Below, piece by piece: positions 27,470 to 56,931 of a DNA stretch of 64,000 bases. A program made the position numbers and the translations under genes. How positions within the stretch are numbered: the stretch's first letter is position 1; every line of letters starts with the position of its first letter. The notes under the pieces were generated by a model. That model made no database searches. It was not told the DNA's origin and worked only from the letters and a program-made list of their open reading frames with translations. This DNA is from Atherinomorus stipes (lineage: Eukaryota; Chordata; Actinopteri; Atheriniformes; Atherinidae), in assembly GCA_023101725.1 (NCBI GenBank), contig JALJCO010003962.1, positions 286,001 to 350,000 of the forward strand. Direction: 5' to 3'.

Positions 27470-28110
27470 AACTTTGACCTTTTGTTTGGTCTGCTTCAAA
27501 TGGATGGATTGTGATCCGATTCTACGGATAGTCCGCTTCTTTTGGCACAGTCTGAACATCAACCGTGCGCACCAAAGAAGCGGACTCTGGTCCGCCTCAA
27601 AGCCGGAGGTCTCGGTTCACTTGTAAACAGACTATTGGATTATCCAGAGCACCTGATGGAAGTGCCGTTTGTCGACCACAATAAAGCAGAAGAAGATGAA
27701 GTAGGAGGAAGTGGGGTAGATTATCGTTTGGGTCGGAGGGGAAACAAAGCACACAGCGCGTTTTTGAAAAAGCCGAAGTCAGAACAACAACAATAAACAA
27801 CTGGAAAATGTGTAGACAGAGATGGAGTGGGCAAATGATAAGAAGCAGAGAGATTTCGACTTTACTCATGGAGTCCATTTCCGTTTTTCACCATCATCAG
27901 TGGTTGTATTGGGGAGCGTCGCCCCCTAGTGGGCAGTTGCTTAACTACGGTGGTTTAACCAGGCGGTTTGGTTCGCTTCAGTTACAGCAGTTTGAACGCA
28001 AACCGAAGCAAAGAAAAGTTAAAAATTTTTCAGAGATCCCTGCCCAATCGGACTGTCGGACTGAGGTCCCGGACTATTCTGGTGCGAATGCACCCTTAAA
28101 GTACTAAATG
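27470..28110. mobile_element. Degraded DNA transposon / MITE
   Basis: GC-richer than its surroundings, with repeated GGTCCG/CGGACT blocks, a GGTTTGGTTCGCTTC segment near 27965-27980 and a right end of GGTGCGAATGCACCCTT, itself a near-palindrome. These are features of abundant teleost DNA elements. The left terminus was not resolved. The 84-codon frame inside it is not a gene. Confidence 0.55.
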
Positions 28111-28482
28111 CTTCACTGTTCTCACTGTCTGTCTGCCACTTGGTGCTGTGCATCTTCTCTACAATGGGCTTTACAGAGCTTTTCTCAAACAAAACCTGCA
28201 ATACAGTAAACAGTAATTTGATGCATCCAACCACCTTCATTAATATCAAAATATAATTTTTTAAAACCACCTTTTAGGATTATAAGAAACAGAAAAAATA
28301 TAATCAAAAGGTGTTTACAGCTTCTTTGCGAAAAACAAAATATCACAGGAAGCAGATAAACACACATGCAAAAAAACTACAATGGCCTCAAATGCACAAA
28401 CAACACTGTTGACTCATTTCATTTTTTCCTGAGCTCAGTATCTACAGTTTTTTACTAACAGCCAGGCAACTGTAAAACTCAC

Positions 28483-45455
<16,973 letters not shown>

Positions 45456-45974
45456 TGCTGATGTAATGTGCAGAGCAAAAGCTCTTAATGTTGCTGGAAC
45501 TGTGGCTGGAAGTACAACTGAGCAAGGTCTCTTTAGTCCGTCACATGGAAATTAGAGAGCTTCCTTAAGAGAGAAAAAAAAGACTCTGCATAAATTCTAA
45601 ATACTTTAGGAAAATCACTGTAGCCACCCAAAGAAGATGCAAAGTGAAGAACTCACTTGATGTTACTGAAGTTCAGGCTTTCCTTCCTGGCCAGAACTTC
45701 TTCTTTTTTTTTTTTTTCAAATGTACTCAGTATTTAAAAGGGTTTTTCCCCCTTAAAATCTGTGTATCTTAATTACTTCTTTCAATTTAAAAGTTCATTA
45801 AAGAAGCTGAAACACCAAAATTCATATTTCTTCCATCATCTGTTCTTCCCTCCACTGTGAGGAGCCACGACGGAAATATCGCGAGAAGACGTATTGGAAG
45901 CTGTTCACATGTGGGTTTGTGTAACATGTAGGAAAGGCATTCAGTGTCCTTTAATGCAATGACAAACTGCATCC
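45456..45974. promoter_or_regulatory. Divergent pkd1l3/dhodh promoter region
   Basis: The 519 bp between the two start codons holds both promoters. ATCGCGAGAAG at 45879-45886 contains TCGCGAGA, most of the TCTCGCGAGA core-promoter element found in many housekeeping genes. It lies about 90 bp before the dhodh ATG. The pkd1l3 side is AT-rich, without an obvious TATA box. Confidence 0.5.
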
Positions 45975-48900
45975 ATGGCGGGACAGTTGAAGGTAATTTC
46001 AGACATTGTAATGCAACGTGTGTTTTACAGAATTAGGTGTTCTAAAACAAAACGCGTGTTTCGGGTTGTTTGCTCGGTTGCTTTGCAAGAAAGTTACGTT
46101 AAACCAGGAAACACGGTAGCTTATCTCTTTGCCGGTTTTGCATGTTTTCAGTCACACATAACGGCAGTGAAGGTGTACTGACCGGCTTTACTCGTGTTTT
46201 GACATCAGATCTGTTTTGCTTCGAAAAGTTCACGAAAAGGCCTCACGTGTGTTTACATGTTTAACAATATGCTAACTAATTAGCTATTACTCAGTGATAT
46301 AACTCATGTCTCCCCCAAAAACGGCAACAAATCATAATCTTTGTAAACCCTGAACATTCTGCTTAAGCCAACTAACAGATTTTACACTGATGATTCTTTT
46401 AGCTGCCTCTATTAGCAGTCCTCCTAACAATCTAAAACAATGCGTTAGAAATATCTGTTTTTATCTCTCTCATCTTCTTTAGTAATTAATGACATCATCT
46501 GTTGTAGCAAGAAAGAAGTGATGTACCCTGATGAATACATAAATGGCATCCTTTAAACGCCATCCTTCTTAAATCATTATGGAATTTTGCCTTTCTGAGA
46601 TGTTTTCCACATTGAAACTGGAGAGGAATCTGCCTAAAAATCCATAATAGCGAGTGTATTATCTCCAGAAGGACTTTCAAAACTGTCCCTTTTGTTACAT
46701 CATAGTTTTATCAGAGTCCCTGTTCTGACCAGGTGGTGCTAACATGCATCTTGGGTGCTTGCATCACGAGAGCGCACAAGCACTACATACAGATGTGAAC
46801 ACAGAGGACATGTCAAGGATGTTCTCAGATCTAATCACTGAGGTTAAAGAGTCATTCTACTAGTGTTAATATGTGCTGGGCTGTATTGAAAGACACCTGA
46901 TGTAACTCACAAGCTGCAGGGTTTCCACTGGGGTGTATTCTCAGTGTTGAGATTTGTGTGTGTGTGGGGGGGGGTGCATTCTATTAAAAGCATCATCCAA
47001 ACTTGTAGGATGTATCAAAGATCCTCCTGGTCAGCACAGTTGTCTTTTGCAGCTGCAGTTTCCAAAGCAACTGCGAGGGCAGCGCCAAAACTCAGAATCC
47101 CATGTAACTGGGATAATAACACTGTGTGCAAACTCAAACTAATATAGGAACTTATACGGCCACTGCAAGCATAGTAGGTACTACATAGTACTTTATTCGG
47201 TGTATTTAGAGTAATCAATATCTGATTCAGTCCTTTGCTTTCATCAACAGAAGCAACTTAAAGAGGCAGTGCAGGTCATCGCCTCAGGTAGCGTTTTGTT
47301 TGCCTCCTACCTCACTGCTGTTGGAGATGAGCATTTCTATGCCAACCAGCTGATGCCTCTGCTGCAGAGGGTTGTGGGGCCAGAGACGGCACATGTGCTG
47401 GCAGTGAAGCTGATAGGAATGGGTCTAGTTCCTCTGAACCGCTACCAGGACCCTGCATCATTGGTAAGTATGTCACAGCACAGCACTGTCTCCTTACTGG
47501 ACTGGACACTTTCAAGTAACAGTAGAAAAAAAGTAACACTTGTTCTGTTGATGTGTCTCCACAGCAAGTGAACGTACTTGGATTAAAGTTTAAAAACCCT
47601 ATTGGGATTGCAGCAGGTTTTGACAAGCATGGAGAGGCTGTAGATGGCTTATACAAAGTTGGCTTTGGCTTTGTTGAGGTAGGGACAATCACTCCTAAGC
47701 CTCAGGAAGGGAACCCTAAACCACGTGTGTTTCGACTCACTGAAGATCAAGCTGTTATTAACAGGTATGTGTGGAAAGGCTGTGCACTCCAACTGAAAAG
47801 AAAACACTTGGGTTATCTTGTTTATTTCATCCACAAAAATCAGAAAGCTAATGTTGAGATTCACTACAATTTCAATCTCTGAAGCAGCGTTAAGATCACC
47901 TCCTCTTAGGTGGAAGTTTATGGCGATGTGAACTGTAAAAATTTGTACAATTCATAGCCACTATGCCGACCCTAAATAGATATTTATTTTTGTCATTATG
48001 GTCATTGACAAATGATAAATTTGAAGCTTCAAAACAGCAGTTCACGAATAGCTGATATCTGATATCTACAGCTTTTAAGCTGATTGCATGTTTGTGTTGC
48101 TGCTTGTGCAGCAGGGCATCTCTTAAAAGAAGGCATCAAACAATAAGCTTTGTTGTTTTGAAGATAATTTTTCAGTGCGGTGTTTTAGGAAGCATTTATA
48201 AATATTTTTAGTAATAGGTTGATATTTTAACAGTTTGCAATATGTGTGTGGTTTGTACAGGTACGGATTCAACAGTTGTGGTTTGGAAAAAGTACAGGAG
48301 AGGCTGAAAGCCAGAGAAGAAACGCAACAAAAACACAGTAAAAGTTAGTTGGTCTTTCCTGTTTTCCATAGTTAAGTGTAAATGTGCTGACTGAATTGGA
48401 TTGGGGAGGGGGAAACTTAGGATAACAAGTTAATGTTAAAATGTCTTTTTCCTCTGTATATTGTTTGTCATTGAGCAGCTAGTTACTCTTATTTTATTGT
48501 GTTGTGTTTAAATAATAATCTGACCTGTCCTTGTTGCACGTTTTATTGCTTACAGCTCGTTTAGTACATCACTACCCTCTGCCCCAGTTCAGTCATGGGT
48601 CCAGTGATGCAACCTGTGTTTGTGTTCACCTGAACCTTCCCATTTGTGTGTGCGCACATTGTTTTATGCATGTGTGTGTTTGTGTTTGTAGCTGGCCTTC
48701 CCCTGGGCATCAACCTGGGGAAGAACAAGCTTTCCCAGGATGCTGGAGCAGATTACACGGAGGGGGTGAGAGCGCTGGGCCCGCTGGCTGACTACCTGGT
48801 AGTCAACGTCAGCAGTCCAAATACTCCTGGACTCCGAGATCTACAGGGGAAGGCTGAACTCCGCCAGCTCTTATGCTCGGTAGGACTGTCTGAATGCCCA

Positions 48901-51900
48901 TGAAATTACCCAGGGTTTGCTAAAAATGTAAAAAACAGTGAAAAATTTTCATCATGCCTTGTACTTGTACTAATGCCTTGTACTAATAACTGTCTTTTAA
49001 ATTAGAAGTATGTTGAATACCTTTTTACAAGTAACTGTACTCATACATATTAATTCTAGATTCGGCAGTTCTTAATATCTTATAACTGATCTTAAATTAC
49101 ACAAATAATTAGTTTTAAAAAAGATAAATGTTTAAACATAATTTTATAATAGCTCAAACAAGTGAATCTGGCTAATCTGACATCTGTGCTGCAAAACAGT
49201 CTGCAAAGATTATGCTGCGTTGTCAACAAGGTTGTTGATCCATGAGGCAAGATCCTATTTCCCCCTTAGACTCTAAACCAAATACAGAAAGCAGCTGTTA
49301 TCAGTGCGAAGAGGCAGCTGAGAGTTGTATTGGTGGAAAAGAAACAGTGGTGTAGATTAGATCTTTACAGCTTGTTAATGAGTTGAAGGTTTTGTGAAAC
49401 ACAGTTAACCTTGTTTTAAAAAAAAAAGCACCAGCATTGATGTTGGAGCAGCTATGACCTACTGTTTAACTGTGTGACACGTTCTCTTTCAGATAGTGTC
49501 AAATGTTCTGTGCATCTTTGATTTATTTCACAGGGACAAAAGATTAATTAATTTTCATCTGCCTGTGCAGCTGTAGCAGTCCCCCCCACCCCATGAGAAG
49601 CAACATACTGTTGTTCCTTGCAGCTAAAGGAAAATCAAGGGCAGGGTTAATGAAGGCCACAAAGTGGTGACAGCATATGTGATAAAAGCCTTTCAGCACT
49701 ATAGGATCTCTGTTTTTTAGCTATTGGTAATGATAATGTTAAAGAGAGAGACGGAGCGAAAGAAGCAGATTTTAGATTAAAAAAAAACCTGAAAACAGAT
49801 TTCTGAATAGAAAACTAAGAAGCACATTTGTAACTAGCCTTACTGTCCACTACAGTGGATACTCATTTAAAACCTGTTTTCTTGTATATGCATGGGTGTG
49901 ATGGTATGTTTGTAAATTAGTCACTTCTCTGGACATCAGTGAGTCATCCAATACACTGCCACTCACTGAAAAATAACTAGATATAAAATAAAATTTGATA
50001 TGTAGGGTGAGTGGGCTGCACGGTGGCGTGGTTGTTAGCACCACAGCCTCACAGTAAGAAGGTTGCTAGTCCGATTCCCGGCTGGGGAGGGGGTTAGAAT
50101 AATTCCAACAGTGGCCTTCGTGTGTGAAGTTTGCATGTTCTCCCCGTGTATGCGTGGGTTCTCTCCGGGTACCCCGGCTTCTTCCCACCATTCAAAGACA
50201 TGCATGTTAGGTTAATTGGTCACTCTAAATTGCCCCTAGGAATGAATGTGAGTGTGAATGGTTGTCTGTCTCTCTGTGTTGGCCCTGCGACAGACTGGCG
50301 ACCTGTCCAGGGTGTAGCCCGCCTCTCGCCTGATAACAGCTGGGATAGGCTCCAGCAACCCCCGTGACCCTGAATTGGATAAACGGTACAGAAAATGACT
50401 GACTGACTAGGGTGAGTAGTCAACTGACCCTATACACCTAACTAACCCCCTACTTACCAAGTCAATGTACTTGCCTCAGTGATAAACAGGATAAGAAAAT
50501 AATACATCTATATTTTTATAGAATTCGTTCATTCATTCCTTTTCTGTACTGCTTTGTTCAGTTCGGGGGTTGCTGGAGCCTATCCCAGCAGTTATCAGAC
50601 GAGAGGCAGGGAATATTTATGTGATATTAATAAAACAAAGCCTTAGTTTGTAAATATTTTTCTATATTGAATAAAAATCAATCAACTAAGAACCATAAAA
50701 TGTAAATTATGATTGTATTATTATGAAAGAAAGGATCACGGTGCATGTCTGTGGATGTAAAGTACTATGTGGAAAAAAAGTGGTAGTTTTTTTTTTTTTT
50801 TTTTTTTTTTTTGAATAATTCATGCATCAGAAGACTAGATTCAGTCTGTATAGAATATCCTGTCACTTTATACATAAAGGTTTTTAAAAGCCATTTTCAG
50901 TTTTTGAAACTTTGTTATTCAAATGCAGTGTTATGTATTTTTGTTGTTAAACCAATGAATCAGTTCAGAAGCTGAAGTTTTGATCTCTCATGTTCACTGT
51001 GCCTTAGATTTATTTTTAGCACAATGCACTGCCTTTCTGAGTTGAACTCTTTCTGCCTCCTCACCTTAATACTCATACAATCTGCTCAGGTGTTGAAGGA
51101 GCGGGATGCCCTGCAGGAAGAACGCAAACCTCCAGTTCTGGTCAAGATCGCGCCTGACCTCAGTGCCCAAGACAAACAAGATGTCGCAGATGTCATCACT
51201 GAGGTTTTGGAATTTATCTATCATTCATTCATTCATTCATTGCATACTGTCATTTTGATTTAATTAACTAAAAATCTCTGTTGGACTTTGCATTTATTTG
51301 ATTTGATCTGTGCAATTCTAACTTACTTTCTGAGAATCAAGTTAAAAACAACATGGAATCTTGTTAAAAGTAATTTTTCTCAGTCTTGACTTGAAATTTG
51401 AGCTTTCCATGTGATGTGTTCATTTGCAAACTGTACACACCCTTTTGCAGCCATCTAAACTGCTTACAGAGAGTTTTCTGACCCTTTTGGGATTTCCAAG
51501 CCTTTTGTTCCTTCATATGATTTAGTTAGTTTTGTCATCACTTTCCACAATTCTCCAAAATGACGAAGCAAAAATGAGTTTCCACAAAGCCTTCCAGCCA
51601 CATGAGACTTAAATTGAACTTTTTGTCCATTAAGGAAAACTGGATAGCTTTTTCTTTGAAGACAAGGAAACAAAATCCCAGGGACTAAATGTGCCAAGAT
51701 CATAGCAACATAAGAGACTTGCAGCTGCAATTGCTGCAAACAGTGGCTGTAGACACACTGGCTTTTGTTCTTATTTCTTCGCAATAACAAATATTCAGCA
51801 TATTCAAGCATTGAATAATAAAAAAAGATCCCCTAAATATCCATTTTAAATTCAGGTTGTAAGGCCACAAAATAGGTAAATTGCCCACATGATTGAATAC

Positions 51901-54900
51901 TTTTGCAAACCACTGCATTTAAATATTCAAAGCGTTTGCTACGTCACTCACAAGTGAGCTGCAGCGTTTTGTTTTAGTGTGAAATGGAGGAATTTTGGAG
52001 CCTGCACCAGTCTTATTTTCTGGATGCCCAACTATGCTGAATTATTGTGGATGAAGGGCTGGTCAGGCAGGTAACAAACAAGCTAATGGTCCCTATGAAT
52101 GAGATCCAGACTCTTCTTTGTTGAAACTGGAAAGCTTCACAGGCAGCTATCCATTAAAGCAGCACTCCATTCAGCAAGTCCTCATGCTGGAGTTGGCAAA
52201 CATAAGCCATTACCCCCTAAAAGGCACAAGACAGCGAGGTGGGAGTTTTATGAACCTGAATGATTGAAAATCCTTTTATTTACTCAAACAAAAGTTAAAC
52301 TATTTGGCAACAGTTCCCCCAAAAGTATAAGCCAGGCTTCAAGATGGCTCATAGGCAGGCACGGAGCAAGTGTCACATTGCAGAGGGGGCGGGGACTTGT
52401 AGTAGGCCCTTACAGGCTATTGGCCATTTCATTAAACATTTCACATACCTGATTTGGATCTGTGCTGTAGGTCTATTTGGCCTCTACCAAAAAGAGGGAC
52501 TGAATGAATGGCTTTAGTTTCATATAGGTTTAGTTTCCATGGTTCTGAACTCTGCTGAGTTCAGAGCAGGTTTCCTCTTAATCTTTCCCCATTATTCCAA
52601 GTTTCTTCAGTTCTGCCTTGTTCGTTCTTCTGCGTGTTCACATTCTCGTGTTCTCCTTCGCACTCTTGCTCTCAGTTCTGATTCTCTCCGTTCAGAGCTT
52701 CGCGCTCTGCCTGGCAGGGAAATGTGGCTTGCAGCTTGTCAGCCAATGTGAAGTTGACAGAGTCAGTGTTCATCCAATAGTCAGACACATCTCCAATGAT
52801 AATTTGACTATCAGGATTTACCACCTGGATTTACGACTACCTAACAAACAGACCACAGTTTGTGAGACTGAAAGGTTGTGTGTCTGAGATGGTGGTCAGC
52901 AGCACTGGAGCACCACAAGGAACTGTACTCTCACCATTCCTCTTCACACTGTACACCTCAGACTTCCAGTACAACTCTGAGTCCTGTCATCTGCAGAAAT
53001 ACTCTGATGACTCTGCAGTTGTGGGGTGTATCAGTGATGGACAAGAAGCCGAGTACAGGGAACTGGTCAGCAGGGCTGTTGCAACAAGGCAAGCAAACCA
53101 AGCAATTGCCTGGGGCCCCAAGCTGGACTGGGGCCCCAGGCCACCATGGCTTTAACCGGGTGACACTCAAGCAGTAACATAGACCCCAAGCAGTTACAAA
53201 ACCACTTTTCTTTTTTATTTTAGACACTAGCTACACTATACTGTTGGAATTTTTAAGATCGGACATGCAGAAGTTGAAAATCCCACTTTTAAGCTTTTCT
53301 CATTGAGATATTGCGATCCACCTTCAACTGACAGTCGTCAGCCAGCGGTGGAGGGTCAATGACAGGGCCCATTTGGACACGTGTCCATTCCCATTACGTG
53401 CTTTCCATCAGAGTGTGTTCTCCCTGCTATGACTGATCATTTATTTAAAAGTAATCCTATAATTTTTTAATTTACGGTATGGGGGTGGTTGCATCCTTTT
53501 TAAAATTTTTAAAATGTAAAAAATACTATGTTTGCAGCATTCTTTTTGGGGATGGGGGGCCCTTCAAATCCATTTTGCTTGGGGCCCCATAATTCCTTGA
53601 AACGGCCCTGCTGGTCAGTCAGTTTGTGAAATGGTAACAATCAGCTCATCTTAAATATCAGCAAGACTAAAGAGATGATTGTTGACTTCAGGAGGAGCAA
53701 GAATAAGCAGCATAGTCCTGTCTACATGCTGGAAGAGGAGGTGGAGGTGGTAGAGAACTACAAATACCTTGGAGTTCAGCTGGACAACAGACTCGATTGG
53801 AAATGCAACACTGACTACATCTACAAGAAAGGTCAGAGCAGACTCTACTTCTTAAGGAAGCTGAGATCGTTCAACGTCTGCACCAAGATGTTGCAGATCT
53901 TCTACTAGTCTGTTGTGAAAAGTGCAATCAGCTTTGCAGCATCTGCTGGGGAAGCAGCATCAGAATCAGAGACTTGAAGAAACTTAACAAGCTGATCAAG
54001 AAAGCTGGTTCTGTGCTGGGAATAACTCTGGAGCCGCTGGAGCTGATCGTTCAGAAAAGAATGCTGCACAAGCTGATGAAGATGATGGAGGACTCTTCCC
54101 ATCCTCTCCACAACACGGTGAAGAATCAACAGAGTGTGTTCAGTGGGAGGCTGCGTCAAGTTCGCTGTAGGACGGAGAGATACAGAAATTCATTCTTGCC
54201 AGCAGCATCACCCTTAAGAACAAGACTGACTGACTTTTTTATTTAAATTAAAAAAAAAAAAAAAAGTCATCAGTCAGTCAGTCATTTTCTGTACCGCTTA
54301 TCCAGTTCAGGGTCGCGGGGGTTGCTGGAGCCTATCCCAGCTATTATCAGGCGAGAGGCGGGGTACACCCTGGAAAAAAAAAAAGTGAGCTTTTACAATA
54401 CTGAATTTCCCTTCTGGGATGAATAAAGTATTTTTCATTTCATTTCATTCATTTCATTTCATCAGTTAAGCTTAATGGTAATAAACATCTAAGTTTAAGA
54501 ATTCTAAGTTAGGCATGTGCAAAAATGGATCAATTATTCAGACATGATGAAATAAAATGAACACAATAAAATAAAATAAAGCAAAGATCTGAATTATATG
54601 AATAAAGAAAGACATTCAATAAACAAATCAGCTAAACAGATAAAACAGGATTAATCTTGATGATTTAAGATTCCTGTAAAGAAAATACATGCGTTAGACA
54701 TCACTTGATATGAGGAAGTCCATTTCTAACATAAAAGCGGATTTCAGCAGCGGGGGTAAAGTGTCTGTCTTCACCATTTTTGCAGCAAATCCTGGAATGC
54801 ATGTGATGTGAATTTGGGGAAGAAACATCTAGTTTCTAATCACTGCAGTATGTCATGTTGCATATCAAAGAAAGGTCTTCATCATGAGATTAACATGAGC

Positions 54901-55848
54901 TTACTTTCCTAATAATATAAAACAGTTCTTGAATGTTAAGAACACATTACAAAATTGGCTATAAGGAACCCAGTTTATAGCAGGTCGTAAATACTGTGAA
55001 GGAGTTTGCTCTGGTATCTCCAAGGTTGGAGGATGGGTTCAAAGTCCAACGATTGGCCTTTTGTTTGTTTTACCAAAATGCAGGTCCTGTTCTGGTCGGG
55101 GTAGAGGTGGTCATGAGTTGCCCTCAGGACCGTAGATTTAGTGATTGGTCAGATAATGTCCCTCTCTGAACAGAGAAATCCTTGGAATATCTGCTTTAAC
55201 TCCAGCTGTGGCATTTATCGATCAATAAGCGCTCCAAAGCATATTTAGTAACGTTGGTGTGTATCCTTTTCCTGAGACCTTTGGGCTTGAGATCACTACA
55301 CAGCAGTAAGAGAAAAACTGCGGCTTTACATTTTGTTTTGTTTTTTTCCTTCGCCATGTTGACTGTGGGCAGGTGGGCCCCTTCATAGCTGTGGGCCGGG
55401 GCGGCTGCCCCCTCTGCCCCCCTCACCCGCTCCACTACAGTTCATAGGTAGAGGTTAACTTAGCTCACCAGAGTGAAAGGGGAGGTGCGCTTTAATGGAA
55501 CGCATTAAGGAAGCAAATATTTGAGTAACATTTGGTCCCTTGTTTGTCACAGTGCACCTCACTTTAGAAGACTGGGAGCATCAGGTGACCTTTTTTCCTC
55601 TCACCAACACACAAGCAGCAGTTGATACAGCAACATATGTCGCTTACTTTCTGTCCTTGCTTCTCTGTATGTTGTGTGTTTGCAGCTGGGAGTGGATGGT
55701 TTAATGGTGTCCAACACCACCGTGTCTCGGCCTGAGACACTCCAGGACCCACATAAGTCTGAGACGGGTGGGCTAAGTGGCAAGCCGCTCAAAGACCTCT
55801 CCACTGACACTGTCAGAGAAATGTACAACCTAACAAAAGGTATTTAAA

Positions 55849-55895
<47 letters not shown>

Positions 55896-56900
55896 TTTCT
55901 GTCCATTTCCTTTTCCCTAAGGAGTCGAGACAAGACAAATGAAAGAAGCATTTTATATGTTTGCTATGTTGAAGGTCAAGTGCCAATTGTTGGAATTGGA
56001 GGTGTGGCCAGCGGGCAGGATGCGATGGATAAGATCCGTGCTGGTGCCTCATTGGTTCAGCTCTACACTGCTTTAACCTATCAGGGTCCACCTGTAGTGA
56101 CCAAGATCAAACGAGAACTGGAACAACTTCTTAAGTGAGTATGAGTGATTACCATTAAGCACTAACAAGGAAATACCATGTAGGTATTTAGGTTCTGATT
56201 ATCATCAGAGGAGCTGTATCATGCTTTTCAAATGTTCCAATAGTCAACTACAAATATATGCCAAATATTTTCTCCTCACCACTATAGATAATCAATTTGG
56301 TGTTTAAATCTAAGTTTTATGTGTTTAATTTCAACACGGACGTAAAACACCTGACTGCACTGAACCACTGAAGCTCTCGACATGTTTGTACGCCCATTTC
56401 ATGATGTTGCAGAAGGGTCACAGATTTTTGTGTGACTCTAACCTTGTAACTCAGACGGATAGATGTTTGTAAACACTCATGAATGATCGGAATCCGATCA
56501 AGGCAGTAAAATAATTACCCTGTTATGGCGCCGTATGTGCTCGACCCAGAGTCTATGGAGTTTTAAGTACATGCGGTATCACAGAGACCCCGGACAAGTA
56601 AGTAAATTAGCTAACAAGTCATAGGCTAACGGTTAGCATTGAGCTGGCGATATGGTTTTACTCACCGGTGTTGTCTGTCCATGAGGCCTTTTTATCATGG
56701 GAATTTCGTCAGTTTTAAAAGAAATCCCTGAGAAAAAACGCTTTGGTATTGCCCGAGATTCATGAAGCTCTCAGGAGTGTTGCAAAGACGGAATCTAAAC
56801 ACTTCTGGCGAGTAGATGAAATGAAATGAAATGAAAATGAAATGAAATGAAAAATACTTTATTCATCCCCGAAGGGAAATTCAGTATTGTAAAAGCTCAC

Positions 56901-56931
<31 letters not shown>

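Larger units (their letters stand above)
52845..54465 (+). mobile_element. CR1/L2/Rex1-like LINE, copy 3 (5'-truncated, interrupted)
   Basis: The plus-strand 3' half of the same LINE family as the copies at 33945-37256 and 56820-60068. It enters in the reverse transcriptase ([23 protein letters not shown] box near 53000) and runs through the C-terminal [12 protein letters not shown] and [15 protein letters not shown] blocks. It ends with CCCTTCTGGGATGAATAAAG and a TTTCATTTCATTC tail. A hAT element splits it at 53071-53610, and a SINE 3' fragment splits its tail at about 54262-54372. Confidence 0.9.

Noticed and set aside
27542..27796. 84-codon plus-strand frame
   Set aside because: Lies inside a degraded DNA transposon and matches no domain I recognise.
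28085..28200. Minus-strand frame VLFEKSSVKPIVEKMH as a pkd1l3 exon
   Set aside because: An acceptor-like TTGCAG exists, but neither possible upstream phase joins this frame. Both in-phase joins hit stops within a few codons, and the open frame runs into the MITE end.
46944..47147. Overlapping open frames in dhodh intron 1
   Set aside because: No conserved residues, no splice sites in phase with dhodh exon 1 or exon 2, and a GT/G-rich start.
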